Assembly (NCBI GenBank): GCA_046351215.1
Contig: JAXLYX010000015.1
Location: 124,001 to 188,000, forward strand
From: JAXLYX01 sp046351215
Lineage (GTDB): Bacteria; Myxococcota_A; Polyangia; Polyangiales; Houyiibacteriaceae
Direction of reading: 5' to 3'
Length of the DNA stretch: 64,000 nucleotides
Every line of letters starts with the position of its first letter. The stretch's first letter is position 1. Position numbers and translations under genes: made by a program. The notes under the pieces are model-generated. The model ran no database searches, was not told the DNA's origin, and saw only the letters and a program-made list of their open reading frames with translations. Below are positions 10,227-18,359 of the stretch, in pieces.

Positions 10227-12116
10227 ATGGCTCAGCAGGCGCCTCAACCCGTCATCCAAGGGTCGCTCACCACGGCCCCCCTGGCACACGTGCTCCTGTC
10301 CCTCCACCGCCGGGGCATGGGGGGCACGCTCGCGGTCTGGCGCGACGACGGGGGGCCCGGACAGGACCGGATCCTGCTCCAGAACGGCATCGTCGTCGGA
10401 GCCCGCCTGACCGAGGCGGCCGGCTCGCTCGAGCGCGGCATCCTCCCGATCTTCCGCCGCGAGGCGGCCGCCTGGGCCTTCTACAACCTGAACCTCCTCG
10501 GCGAGGGGCCGAACGTGCACACGGGCCGTGTGCATCCCCATGCGATCGTCGCCGCGGCGGTGCGCGGCGGAGCCCGCGCGGACGTGATGGACGCCGTGCT
10601 CGATCAGTACGACGGCAAGGCGGTGCGCCTCGTGCTCGGCTTCGACGTCTCGCAGCTCGGCCTCGTGCCCAAGGAGCAGACCGTCCTCGAGCTGCTCCGG
10701 GCCGAGCCCGCGACCGTCGGCCTCCTGGTCCAGCGCTCGGGCGAGCCCAAGGTCGCCAAGCGGATGCTCTACCTCCTCTCGATCCTCCAGGGGATCGAGG
10801 TCTGGGAGGGAGCGCCCGCCCTCGCCTCGGGAGGGATGTCGGAGGGCGAAGGCGCTCACGGAGGGCTCGGCCTCGAGGAGCTCCCGCTGCTCGACGAGCC
10901 GCCGCCCGGGATCTCGGAATTCCCCTCGGCGTTCGCCGGATTGTTCGAGGACACCTCGACGCCGAAGCCCCCGTCCCAGTCGAGCGCGCCGCGGCCGAAG
11001 CCGCCGTCGTCGAGCCCGGGCATGCCGAGGCCGTCGGGGTCGCCCTCGAGCCCCGGTTTCGCCCGCCCCTCGGCCGTGCCCTCGGGCTCGGCCCTGCCGC
11101 CCCTCGCCGGCTCCCCCTCGTCGCCCAACGTCCAGCGACCGCCCTCGTATCCCCCGGCCGCCGGGCCGGCGTCGTCGAGCGGCAGCGTCGCGCCGAAGCG
11201 GGCCTCCGTGCTGCCTCCCCCGACGGGCTCGGCCGCGGCGAAGGCGCACATCCGCATCCCGACCGGGCCGACGCTGCCGCCGCCTCCGAGCGAGGCGCTC
11301 CCGCCCGAGCTCGCCGCGCGCTGGCGCGAGCTCGCGCACGAGGCGGCCGCGCGCGACACGAAGAACTACTTCGAGATGCTCGGCGTCCCCGAGAACACGG
11401 ACGCCGGGCAGGTCCGCGACGCGTACTTCACCGCCGTGAAGAAGTGGCATCCCGATCGGTTGCCCCCCGATCTCGCGGGGCTCCGGCCCTTCGCGGAGGA
11501 GATCTTCCGGATCCTCACGGAGGCGAAGGACACGCTCTCCGACGACGAGAAGAGGCTCCGCTACCTCAAGACCGTGCGCGGCGGAGGAGGCACCCCGGCC
11601 TCGGATCGCCAGCTGCTCATGGTGCTGACGGCGGCCCAGGACTACGAGAAGGCGAACATCCTCGCGAACCTCGGGAAGTACGACGAGGCGCTCTCGCTCC
11701 TCGAGGCCGTGCTGATCCTCGATCCCGAGCAGGCGGACTACCACGCGCTCAAGGCCTGGGTGCTCTACAACGTCGGGCTCTCGCGACCTGCCGTGAAGAC
11801 CCAGGACGTGATCGCCCTCTGCGATCAGGCGCTCGCGCGCGCCCAGGGCGGCTACCACGAGCGGGCGCTCTACACGAAGGGCCTCTCCCTCAAGCGCCTC
11901 GCGAAGGAGGATCAGGCGATCCACTGCTTCCGCGCGGTCGCCGACAAGAACCCGAAACACGTCGAGGCGGCGCGCGAGATCCGACTCTTCGAGATGCGAT
12001 CGCGCAACGGGAAGACCGAGGCCCGAGCGAGCAAGGCGCCCGATCCCGGCACCGCCGATCCGACGAAGCCCGGCGGCGGCCTCCTGTCGCGCCTCTTCGG
12101 GAACAAGAAGCCGTAG
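10227..12116 (+). CDS. DUF4388 - J-domain - TPR protein
   Basis: A 629-residue myxobacterial-type signalling/scaffold protein. Residues ~8-110 are a DUF4388 (PATAN-like) domain (GSLTTAPLAHVLLSLHRRG, then RILLQNGIVVGARL). After a helical region there is a long Pro/Ser linker (~250-370). A J-domain follows at ~379-445 (YFEMLGVPENTD, with HPD in KKWHPDRLPPD), so it could recruit DnaK. The C-terminal ~180 residues contain TPR-like helices (LANLGKYDEALSLLEAVLIL, ALYTKGLSLKRLAKEDQAI). Related proteins act in motility or polarity in myxobacteria, but the role here is unknown. Monocistronic; the downstream gene is convergent. Confidence 0.85.
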   Translation: MAQQAPQPVIQGSLTTAPLAHVLLSLHRRGMGGTLAVWRDDGGPGQDRILLQNGIVVGARLTEAAGSLERGILPIFRREAAAWAFYNLNLLGEGPNVHTGRVHPHAIVAAAVRGGARADVMDAVLDQYDGKAVRLVLGFDVSQLGLVPKEQTVLELLRAEPATVGLLVQRSGEPKVAKRMLYLLSILQGIEVWEGAPALASGGMSEGEGAHGGLGLEELPLLDEPPPGISEFPSAFAGLFEDTSTPKPPSQSSAPRPKPPSSSPGMPRPSGSPSSPGFARPSAVPSGSALPPLAGSPSSPNVQRPPSYPPAAGPASSSGSVAPKRASVLPPPTGSAAAKAHIRIPTGPTLPPPPSEALPPELAARWRELAHEAAARDTKNYFEMLGVPENTDAGQVRDAYFTAVKKWHPDRLPPDLAGLRPFAEEIFRILTEAKDTLSDDEKRLRYLKTVRGGGGTPASDRQLLMVLTAAQDYEKANILANLGKYDEALSLLEAVLILDPEQADYHALKAWVLYNVGLSRPAVKTQDVIALCDQALARAQGGYHERALYTKGLSLKRLAKEDQAIHCFRAVADKNPKHVEAAREIRLFEMRSRNGKTEARASKAPDPGTADPTKPGGGLLSRLFGNKKP

Positions 12117-12137
12117 ACGGCAGGTCGCGCGCGGCCT

Positions 12138-13382
12138 TCAGCGGAGCGCGTGGAGGTAACCGTCTTCCCCCCCGACGAGGAGCGTTCCGTCGGGCGCGAG
12201 GGTCGGCGACGCGTCGACGTCGCCCGAGGTCTCGTACGCGAAGCGGAGCCGGCCGTCGGGCGTGAGGGCGTAGACGTAGTCGTCGTGCGCGCCGACGTAG
12301 AGGTTGCCGTCGCGATCGACGAGGACGCCGGAAGCGACCCCCACGTCGGCCGAGTGCGCCTGCCCGAGCTCGAACTCCCAACGGATCCGTCCGTCCTCGA
12401 GGGCGAGCGCCACGACGCGCGTGCGCGGACCGAACACGCTGACGAAGACCGTCCCGTCGCGTCCGAGCGCCACGGGAGCGCGGATCATGCCGCCGAGATC
12501 GATCGACCAGACGAGGGCGCCGCGCGCGTCGACGCGGTGGAGATGCCGATCGTCCGAGCCGAACACGATGCTGCCGTCGTCGGCGATCGCGGGCGAGGCG
12601 TCGACGTCCCCGCGCGTCGCGTAGGCGAAGCGTAGGAGCCCCTCGGGCGTGACCGCGTGGAGCCGGTCGTCCTGCGCGCCGACGTAGGCAGTGCCGTCGT
12701 CGGCGATCGCGGGGGTCGTGTAGATCTTGCCCTCCGCCCGGTAGCGATACTTCACGCGGCCATCGGGGAACACGGCCCAGAGCTCGCGTCCGGCGGCGAA
12801 GTGCAGCGTTCCGTCCGGTCCGGGCACGATGCCCGTGTCGAGCTCGCCGCTCGTCTCGAGCCGGTAGCGCTCGCGCCCGTCCGGCTCGAGCGCGACGAGG
12901 AGCCGCGCATCCGAGCCGGCGTAGACGCGCCCCTCGGGATCGACGTAGGGCGTCGCGTAGGACGGTGCACCGAGGTCGGCTCGGAAGAGGCGGCTCCCGT
13001 CGGCGGAGAGCACGTGGAGGAAGTGGTCGTGCGAGGCGACGACGATCCGCCCGTCGCGACCGACGACCGCCTGCGCGGAGATCCGTGCGCCGGTCGCGTA
13101 GCGGAAGCGCACCCGGGGAGCGACGGGGCCGACGAAGGGGCTCCGCCCCGTGTGACGGCGGTCGCCCCGGAAGACCGACGGGGGTCCTTCGGCGACGGCG
13201 GCCTGCGGTGCGGATGCCCGGGCGCCGGACGTCGCCCGGTCGCGCGCCGTGTGGACGGGGCCGCGCGCTTCCCGGACGGCCGGAGCGTGCGGTCGAGCGA
13301 GCCACTTGGGGCCCTGGAGCGCGACCACGGCCACGAAGGCCGCGGACCAGAGTGCGACGAGCACGATGCGACGACGGTCCAC
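12138..13382 (-). CDS. Membrane-anchored PQQ-like beta-propeller protein
   Basis: A 414-residue protein with an N-terminal membrane anchor or signal (RRIVLVALWSAAFVAVVALQ). A beta-propeller built from about eight repeats of ~40 residues follows; typical units are GDVDASPAIADDGSIVFGS, TTPAIADDGTAYVGAQD and GDVDASPTLAPDGTLLVGGE. These are PQQ-binding-like/WD-type repeats as in BamB-like proteins, without quinoprotein dehydrogenase residues. Expected in the periplasm, as a scaffold or binding protein. It converges with the DUF4388-J-TPR gene, leaving only 21 bp between stops. No functional partner is evident. Confidence 0.8.
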   Translation of the reverse strand: MDRRRIVLVALWSAAFVAVVALQGPKWLARPHAPAVREARGPVHTARDRATSGARASAPQAAVAEGPPSVFRGDRRHTGRSPFVGPVAPRVRFRYATGARISAQAVVGRDGRIVVASHDHFLHVLSADGSRLFRADLGAPSYATPYVDPEGRVYAGSDARLLVALEPDGRERYRLETSGELDTGIVPGPDGTLHFAAGRELWAVFPDGRVKYRYRAEGKIYTTPAIADDGTAYVGAQDDRLHAVTPEGLLRFAYATRGDVDASPAIADDGSIVFGSDDRHLHRVDARGALVWSIDLGGMIRAPVALGRDGTVFVSVFGPRTRVVALALEDGRIRWEFELGQAHSADVGVASGVLVDRDGNLYVGAHDDYVYALTPDGRLRFAYETSGDVDASPTLAPDGTLLVGGEDGYLHALR

Positions 13383-13522
13383 CGGGCCCTGCTAGCCGCT
13401 GCGGCGCGACGCTGCAATGCGGCGGCCGCCGGCGGCGCGGAGCGCCACCGTCGTCCCGACGCGCGCCACGCGGGGAACGCCCGAGGGCCCGCCCGGGCAC
13501 GCGGCCTGCCTCCCCCTCGTGC

Positions 13523-14224
13523 GTGGACCTTCCCCTTCCCGACGAGAGCCTCCCCTCCGGCCCCCGCGAGCGCCTGCTCGGCATGGGCCCCGACTCCCTC
13601 GGCGACGCCGACCTCCTGGCAGTGCTGCTCGGCACGGGGCTCGTCGGCGAGCCCGTGAGCGTCCTTTCCGCCCGCCTCCTCGAGAAGCATGGAGGCCTCG
13701 CGAGCCTCGCCCGGCTCGGGACGGCGGGGCTCGCGGCCGAGCGGGGAGTCGGCCCGGTCAAGGCCGCACGGGTCGTGGCGGGCCTCGAGCTCGGCCGGAG
13801 GTCGGTGGCCCGCCCCATCCCCCGGGGCCGCCGGATCGTCACGAGCCGGGACGTCGACGCGGCGCTGAGACCGAGGCTCGCCCCCCTCGAGGTGGAGCAC
13901 TTCGTCGCGATCGCGCTCGACACCCGGAACCGCGCCCTGGCGGAGCTGCGGCTCGGCCAGGGGGGAGCGGCGAGCTGCGGCGTGGCCCCCTCGGACGTGT
14001 TCCGGGCGCTGCTCCGGGAGAGCGCCACCGGGGTGATCTTCGTCCACAACCATCCGAGCGGCGACCCGACGCCGAGCGAGGAGGACGTGAGGTTCACCGA
14101 GCGTCTGCTCCAGGCGGGAGAGCTCCTCGGCATCCGGGTGCTCGACCACGTGATCATCGCCCGGGACGGGTACACGAGCTTCCTCGACGGCGGTCTCCTC
14201 CCGCGGACGGGCGGACGCCCGTGA
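13523..14224 (+). CDS. radC: RadC-family JAMM/MPN+ protein
   Basis: A 233-residue RadC homologue. The GTG start at 13523 gives the family N-terminus (LPLPDESLPSGPRERLLGMG, cf. PREKLL). A helix-hairpin-helix half (DADLLAVLLGTG ... GVGPVKAARVVAGLELGRR) is followed by the MPN domain with the metal motif HNHPSGDPTPSEED and the glutamate in VEHFVAIALDTRN. RadC proteins are present in most bacteria, but their role in DNA repair has not held up well; they may be metalloproteases acting on DNA-associated targets. The stop overlaps a possible small GTG-initiated frame (14221). Confidence 0.9.
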   Translation: MDLPLPDESLPSGPRERLLGMGPDSLGDADLLAVLLGTGLVGEPVSVLSARLLEKHGGLASLARLGTAGLAAERGVGPVKAARVVAGLELGRRSVARPIPRGRRIVTSRDVDAALRPRLAPLEVEHFVAIALDTRNRALAELRLGQGGAASCGVAPSDVFRALLRESATGVIFVHNHPSGDPTPSEEDVRFTERLLQAGELLGIRVLDHVIIARDGYTSFLDGGLLPRTGGRP

Positions 14225-14487
14225 TCGCCGCCCTCCTCTTCGGCTCGGTGCTCGCCGCGATCGGGCCCTCCCCGTCCACGGCGCTCGCCGGCCTCTCGAG
14301 CGGGGTCGCCCCCGCTTCCGAGCCCCCGCGCCCGGCCCCCTCGCCCCCCCGCGTCCGCGGGACCCAGGTGATCGCGCGATCCGCCCCGATCCCGGGGAGA
14401 TCCGCAGCTCCGGCCGCTCGCGTGGCGCCCTCCGCGACCCCCCGGGGGCCACGCGCGAGCAGCGCAGGGGGCCACGCCGGTCCTTGA
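14221..14487 (+). CDS. Possible small secreted Pro/Ala-rich protein
   Basis: An 88-codon frame beginning with GTG that overlaps the radC stop as GTGA. The first ~25 residues (IAALLFGSVLAAIGPSPSTA) resemble a signal peptide. The rest is low-complexity Pro/Arg/Ala/Ser with no recognisable domain. Such frames arise easily in DNA of this composition, so it may not be expressed. The stretch 14225-14545 otherwise holds only the rpmH promoter region. Confidence 0.25.
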   Translation: MIAALLFGSVLAAIGPSPSTALAGLSSGVAPASEPPRPAPSPPRVRGTQVIARSAPIPGRSAAPAARVAPSATPRGPRASSAGGHAGP

Positions 14488-14513
14488 CACCCCCTCCCAT
14501 GCGTGCTTTCTTC
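14484..14513 (+). promoter_or_regulatory. Candidate rpmH promoter
   Basis: A perfect TTGACA (14484-14489) lies 56 bp before the rpmH start. The best -10 about 17 bp downstream is T-rich (TTTCTT, 14507-14512) and weak. Placement fits the strong promoter expected for rpmH-rnpA. No DnaA-box cluster is seen around it. Confidence 0.4.
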
Positions 14514-14545
14514 CCCCCCCCTCGGAATCTGCCGGAGTAATCGTC

Positions 14546-14695
14546 GTGAAGCGGACTTATCAGCCCCACCGTACCCGCCGTAAGCGCACCCATGGCTTCC
14601 GCGCGCGCATGAAGACGAAGGGCGGCCGCAAGGTCCTCCAGGCGCGTCGCCGCAAGGGCCGCGAGCGCCTCTGCGTGACGACCTACGAGAAGTGA
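14546..14695 (+). CDS. rpmH: 50S ribosomal protein L34
   Basis: A 49-residue L34 translated from a GTG start 8 nt after a GGAG ribosome binding site (14534-14537). The product starts MKRTYQPHRTRRKRTHGFR and continues with RMKTKGGRKVLQARRRKGR, the diagnostic L34 sequence. The tail CVTTYEK is slightly longer than in E. coli (46 residues). It heads the conserved rpmH-rnpA-yidD-yidC-jag cluster. Confidence 0.97.
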   Translation: MKRTYQPHRTRRKRTHGFRARMKTKGGRKVLQARRRKGRERLCVTTYEK

Positions 14696-14711
14696 GACCA
14701 CCGGCGCGGGG

Positions 14712-15122
14712 ATGAGCGACTCCGGCAAGACGGCCCCGACCGAGGGTTTTGGGCCGGAGAGTCGCCTCAAGAAGCGCGGGGAGTTCATGGCGATGCAGGC
14801 ACGCGGTCAACGCGTGCACACGCCCTCCTTCGTGGTCCTCGAGTCCCCGCGCGCCGATCGCGCTCGCCGCATCGGCATCACGGTCACGAAGAAGATCGGC
14901 TGCGCCGTGGAGCGGAACCGCGTGAAGCGCCTCGTCCGCGAGGTGTTCCGTCGTCGCCGCGACCTCTTCCCCGAGGGCGTGGACGTCGTCGTGATCGCGA
15001 AGAGCGGCGCACCGAGCCTCGCGTACGGGGACGTGCTCGCCCAATTCGAGCGAGCCGCGCCGGCGCTGCGGAGCGCCGCCGAGAAGGCCCGTCGCAGGCG
15101 TGCGGAGGCCGAGGCGTGCTGA
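14712..15122 (+). CDS. rnpA: Ribonuclease P protein component
   Basis: A 136-residue basic protein subunit of RNase P, which matures the 5' ends of tRNAs. The core begins at SRLKKRGEFMAMQARGQRV. The RNR signature is AVERNRVKRLVREVFRR, and VDVVVIAKSGA matches the last strand of the fold. The N-terminal ~17 residues (MSDSGKTAPTEGFGPES) and the Arg/Ala tail are extra. It follows rpmH by 16 bp and overlaps yidD by 7 bp, as usual. Confidence 0.95.
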   Translation: MSDSGKTAPTEGFGPESRLKKRGEFMAMQARGQRVHTPSFVVLESPRADRARRIGITVTKKIGCAVERNRVKRLVREVFRRRRDLFPEGVDVVVIAKSGAPSLAYGDVLAQFERAAPALRSAAEKARRRRAEAEAC

Positions 15123-15370
15123 AGCTCTTCCAGGCCTTCTGCCTCTTGCTGATCCGCATCTACTGGTGGACGCTCTCGCCGCTGATCGGCAGGGTCTGTC
15201 GCTTCGAGCCCTCGTGCTCGCGCTATACGTACACCTGTATCGAGCGCTTCGGCCCCTTTCGTGGTAGCTGGCTCGGGTTCCGCCGCATCTGCCGTTGCCA
15301 CCCCTTCCACCCGGGCGGCTTCGACCCCCCTCCGCTCCCCGATCCGCCGCGAGACAACGTCGATGGATGA
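15116..15370 (+). CDS. yidD: Membrane protein insertion efficiency factor YidD
   Basis: An 84-residue YidD family protein starting with GTG inside the end of rnpA. It has the family pattern: an N-terminal amphipathic/membrane helix, then PSCSRYTYTCIERFGPFRG and CRCHPFHPGGFDPPP, with the conserved cysteines. It assists YidC-dependent membrane insertion. The stop overlaps the yidC start by 8 bp. Confidence 0.95.
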   Translation: MLKLFQAFCLLLIRIYWWTLSPLIGRVCRFEPSCSRYTYTCIERFGPFRGSWLGFRRICRCHPFHPGGFDPPPLPDPPRDNVDG

Positions 15371-17090
15371 CAACCAGCGCTCCCTCTGGACCCCGCTGCT
15401 CCTGGGCCTCCTGCTCGTGGGAACGTATTTCCTCTACGAGCAGACGTTCGGCGGTGCGACGCAGCCGCCGGCCCCCGCGACGAATCGCGGCGGGGCCGCG
15501 ACGGCCGTCGCCACGCAGGGCCTCACGGACGCCCAGCGCGCGGCGCGCGCGCGAGCGCAGCACACCTTCACGCTGCGCACGAGCGAGCTCGAGGCGACGT
15601 TCACCGATCGCAACGCGGCGCTGACCTCGCTGCACCTGCTCGGTCCGAAGTTCCGCGACGCGAACGGCCGCCCCGAGAACCTCGTCACGACGGACCGCGA
15701 GGAGTTCCTGCCCCTCGCGCTCGACCTCCGCGGCGTGCGCATCCCGGCCGACGCCACGTGGCGCGGCGAGCAGCTCTCGCCGACGGCCGCGCGGTTCACG
15801 TGGGAAGGCGACGGCTTCCGCGTCGTGCGCAAGGTCGAGGCGACCGGCGGGCGCTACCAGATCTGGTCCACCGTGCGGGTCGAGAACCTCGGCGCCGGGC
15901 GGCGTCCCGTGCGCGTGGTCGACACCCTGCACCACTACGTGAGGCGGTCGGACGAGAAGAGCGGCGGGTTCATCGGACGCCCGTCGCCGCTGCTCTCGCG
16001 CGGCGTCTGCACCAGCGAGGACGACGAGATCCGCGAAGACCACGACTCGCTCGCGGACTCCCGGGGCCTCGGCCCCGCGGTCCACTTCGTCGGCATCGAG
16101 AACACGTACTTCGCGATGGCGGTCGCGGCCGAGAACGGTCGCGCCGACCGCTGCGTCCTCTCGGCGCAGGCTCGCTTCCGTCCCGGCACCGAGGAGCCCG
16201 ACGGCTCGCTCTTCGCCGGCGAGCTCCACCATCCGCGCAAGCTCGTCGAAGGCCGTCGCGACGTCGTCTTCCGCAGCGTCGCGTACGTCGGCCCGAAGGA
16301 CATGGACGCGCTCACGGCGTCCGGCCATCACTTCTCCGAGCTCGTCGACCTCGGCTTCTTCAGCGTCATCGCGCGCGGCCTCATCGACCTGCTCCGCTTC
16401 ATCCAGTCCCACGTCGGCAACTGGGGCCTCGCGATCATCCTGCTCACGTTCCTCGTGAAGCTGCTGCTCTATCCGCTCACGGAGAAGAGCTTCCAGTCGA
16501 TGGCGAAGATGAAGGTCCTGAAGCCCGAGATGGACCGGATCAACGAGATCTACGCGGACGACCGGGAGAAGAAGGGCGCCGCGATCATGGCGCTCTACCA
16601 GAAGCACAAGATCAACCCGCTCGCGGGCTGTCTCCCGAGCCTCCTGCAGATGCCCGTGTGGTTCGCGCTCTACCAGTCGCTCTCGACGAACATCGAGCTC
16701 TACCACACGCCCTTCGTCGGCTTCTGGCAGGACCTCTCGGCCCCGGATCCCTTCTACGTGCTCCCCCTCGTGCTGGGAGCCCTGATGTGGGTCCAGCAGA
16801 AGATGACACCATCGACGATGGACCCGCTCCAGGCGAAGATGATGCTCTACATGATGCCCGCCATGATCACGGTCTTCATGCTCTTCCTGCCGGCGGGGCT
16901 CTGCGTGTACATGGTGACCAACTCCACCCTGGGCATCGCGCAGCAGAAGTACATTCAGTGGCGACTGGACCGAGCGTCCGTCGCCTCGACCGACACCGCG
17001 GAAACCGCGCCCTCCGCCGAGGCCCCCTCCACGAGCGAGGACCCGAAGGGCGACCGCGACAAGAAGGGGACACGACGTGGACGATCGTAA
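15363..17090 (+). CDS. yidC: Membrane protein insertase YidC
   Basis: A 575-residue Gram-negative-type YidC, which inserts and folds inner-membrane proteins with or without SecYEG. It has an N-terminal membrane anchor (RSLWTPLLLGLLLVGTYFLY), a large periplasmic beta domain (~60-340), and the conserved core with five C-terminal membrane helices (WGLAIILLTFLVKLLLYPLT, GCLPSLLQMPVWFALYQSL, the LPAGLCVYMVTNS segment). The conserved insertase Arg is expected in the LVKLLLYPLTEKSF region but was not placed. The acidic/Ser tail ends in a basic KKGTRRGRS. It overlaps yidD upstream and jag downstream (14 bp). Confidence 0.96.
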   Translation: MDDNQRSLWTPLLLGLLLVGTYFLYEQTFGGATQPPAPATNRGGAATAVATQGLTDAQRAARARAQHTFTLRTSELEATFTDRNAALTSLHLLGPKFRDANGRPENLVTTDREEFLPLALDLRGVRIPADATWRGEQLSPTAARFTWEGDGFRVVRKVEATGGRYQIWSTVRVENLGAGRRPVRVVDTLHHYVRRSDEKSGGFIGRPSPLLSRGVCTSEDDEIREDHDSLADSRGLGPAVHFVGIENTYFAMAVAAENGRADRCVLSAQARFRPGTEEPDGSLFAGELHHPRKLVEGRRDVVFRSVAYVGPKDMDALTASGHHFSELVDLGFFSVIARGLIDLLRFIQSHVGNWGLAIILLTFLVKLLLYPLTEKSFQSMAKMKVLKPEMDRINEIYADDREKKGAAIMALYQKHKINPLAGCLPSLLQMPVWFALYQSLSTNIELYHTPFVGFWQDLSAPDPFYVLPLVLGALMWVQQKMTPSTMDPLQAKMMLYMMPAMITVFMLFLPAGLCVYMVTNSTLGIAQQKYIQWRLDRASVASTDTAETAPSAEAPSTSEDPKGDRDKKGTRRGRS

Positions 17091-17727
17091 GGACAAGCCC
17101 CAGGACGGAGCCCTGCTGGTCGACGACGAGCCGTTGCTCGACGACGACTACGGTGACGAGGAAGACGACGACCGCGCCGGCCGCCGAGGCCGCGCGGGCG
17201 ACGGGAAGGCCCAGGAAGCGCAGGAGGTCCTCGAGGATCTCCTCGACCACATGGATCTCGACGCGGACGTCGCGATCCGCGAGGACGACGAGCGCATCGT
17301 GCTCGACATCGAGGGCCCCGACGCCGGTCGCGCGATCGGCAAGAAGGGCCAGACGCTCGACGCCCTGCAGTTCCTCGTGAACAAGATCGTGAACCGCTTC
17401 CCGAGCGGTCGCCGCCACATCCTCGTGGACTCCGGCGACTACCGGGATCGCCACGACAAGGGCCTCGTCACCCTCGCTCGCCGCGAGGCGAAGCGGGCCG
17501 TGCAGGAGGGCAAGGTCATCACCCTCCAGCCGATGACCGCCCGCGATCGGCGGGTGATCCACCTCTCGCTCGCGAAGTTCGACGGGGTGTCGACGGAGTC
17601 CCAGGGTCAGGGCATGCAGCGACGCATCCAGATCATCCCGAGCAAGCTCGCGTCGGGAGGCGATCGCGGCCGCGGCGGCCGGGACCGCGATCGGGACCGC
17701 GACCGCGGACCCCGTCGCCGCTCCTGA
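17077..17727 (+). CDS. jag: RNA-binding protein Jag/KhpB (KH-R3H)
   Basis: A 216-residue Jag/KhpB protein. The order is an acidic N-terminal extension (~1-45), a KH domain (~65-120, with the GxxG loop in GRAIGKKGQTLDALQFLVN), then an R3H domain (RREAKRAVQ ... LQPMTARDRRVIHLSLA, including the R-x3-H motif RRVIH). A basic Arg/Asp/Gly tail with RDRDRDRDR repeats ends it. It binds RNA, and in other bacteria influences cell elongation and division. GTG start within yidC. The mnmE gene that often follows is absent here. Confidence 0.92.
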   Translation: MDDRKDKPQDGALLVDDEPLLDDDYGDEEDDDRAGRRGRAGDGKAQEAQEVLEDLLDHMDLDADVAIREDDERIVLDIEGPDAGRAIGKKGQTLDALQFLVNKIVNRFPSGRRHILVDSGDYRDRHDKGLVTLARREAKRAVQEGKVITLQPMTARDRRVIHLSLAKFDGVSTESQGQGMQRRIQIIPSKLASGGDRGRGGRDRDRDRDRGPRRRS

Positions 17728-17775
17728 GCGCGGGGAATGAATCGACGTCACCGGGCGTTTCGGGCTGCACGGGTC

Positions 17776-17803
17776 TTGCGGTCACGGGGCGCCCCGGTAG
17801 ACT
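17776..17803 (+). promoter_or_regulatory. Candidate promoter of the secreted Cys protein gene
   Basis: TTGCGG (17776-17781) and TAGACT (17798-17803) are separated by 16 bp and lie 38 bp before the ATG at 17842. Moderate match to the sigma-70 consensus. Confidence 0.35.
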
Positions 17804-17841
17804 GCCGCGACTCGGGGGCCCTGTTCGGACCCCGTCCGTCC

Positions 17842-18222
17842 ATGAACCGATACACCCCGGCCGTCCTCGCCTTCGCGGCGACCCTCCTCGCCCTGCCCCT
17901 CGGCAGCGCGCGGGCGGACGACTGCGAGTGCACGCCGGTCGTGGCGGTGCTCGAGAGCTGCGCGACCGTGCAGCCCGCCTCGGCGCAGGCGCGCGGCGGC
18001 CACGCCCTGCTCGCCTGCCACGCGAGCGACGGCGGTCGCTGCGAGCCGGCCGCGCCCACGCCCTCGAGCACGGTGGTGCAGGCCACCGGGACGCCGTACT
18101 ACCTCCCGCCCTCCACGCCCGCGCTCCCCGAGAGCCCCGTGGAGGAGCTCGTCTTCGCCCTCGTGACCCGTGACGGCACGGAGGGCGTCGTGCGCTCGTT
18201 CGATCGACCGCCGCGGAGCTGA
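17842..18222 (+). CDS. Small secreted cysteine-containing protein
   Basis: A 126-residue protein with a clean signal peptide (MNRYTPAVLAFAATLLALP, cleavage near SARA-DD). The mature part has six cysteines (DDCECTPV, ESCATV, LLACHASDGGRCEP) in its first half, then a Pro-rich segment and a short C-terminus. No domain recognised. An upstream in-frame ATG at 17737 would place 35 residues before the signal peptide and is less likely. It precedes the triple-DsbA gene by 137 bp; the cysteines make a disulfide-related connection conceivable but unproven. Confidence 0.65.
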   Translation: MNRYTPAVLAFAATLLALPLGSARADDCECTPVVAVLESCATVQPASAQARGGHALLACHASDGGRCEPAAPTPSSTVVQATGTPYYLPPSTPALPESPVEELVFALVTRDGTEGVVRSFDRPPRS

Positions 18223-18359
18223 CGGGCGCACACGCGCCCCCCACTCCGTCCATCGAACGAATCGTTGCAGGAGAAACCGTCCGTCGGAGACGCGGAGTCG
18301 TCGTCCGTCGGGCCAGCTTGGCACTCGCTCGAACGCGGGTGCGTGAAGGGATAACGAAC

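Noticed and set aside
14225..14545. Chromosome origin near rpmH
   Set aside because: rpmH-rnpA often lie near oriC, but there is no dnaA, dnaN or parAB here and no DnaA-box cluster was seen.
18319..18347. CIRCE-like element TTGGCACTC with a GGGTGCGTG half-site upstream of the triple-DsbA gene
   Set aside because: Spacer is 10 rather than 9 bp and the right arm matches GAGTGCTAA poorly, so HrcA control is not supported.
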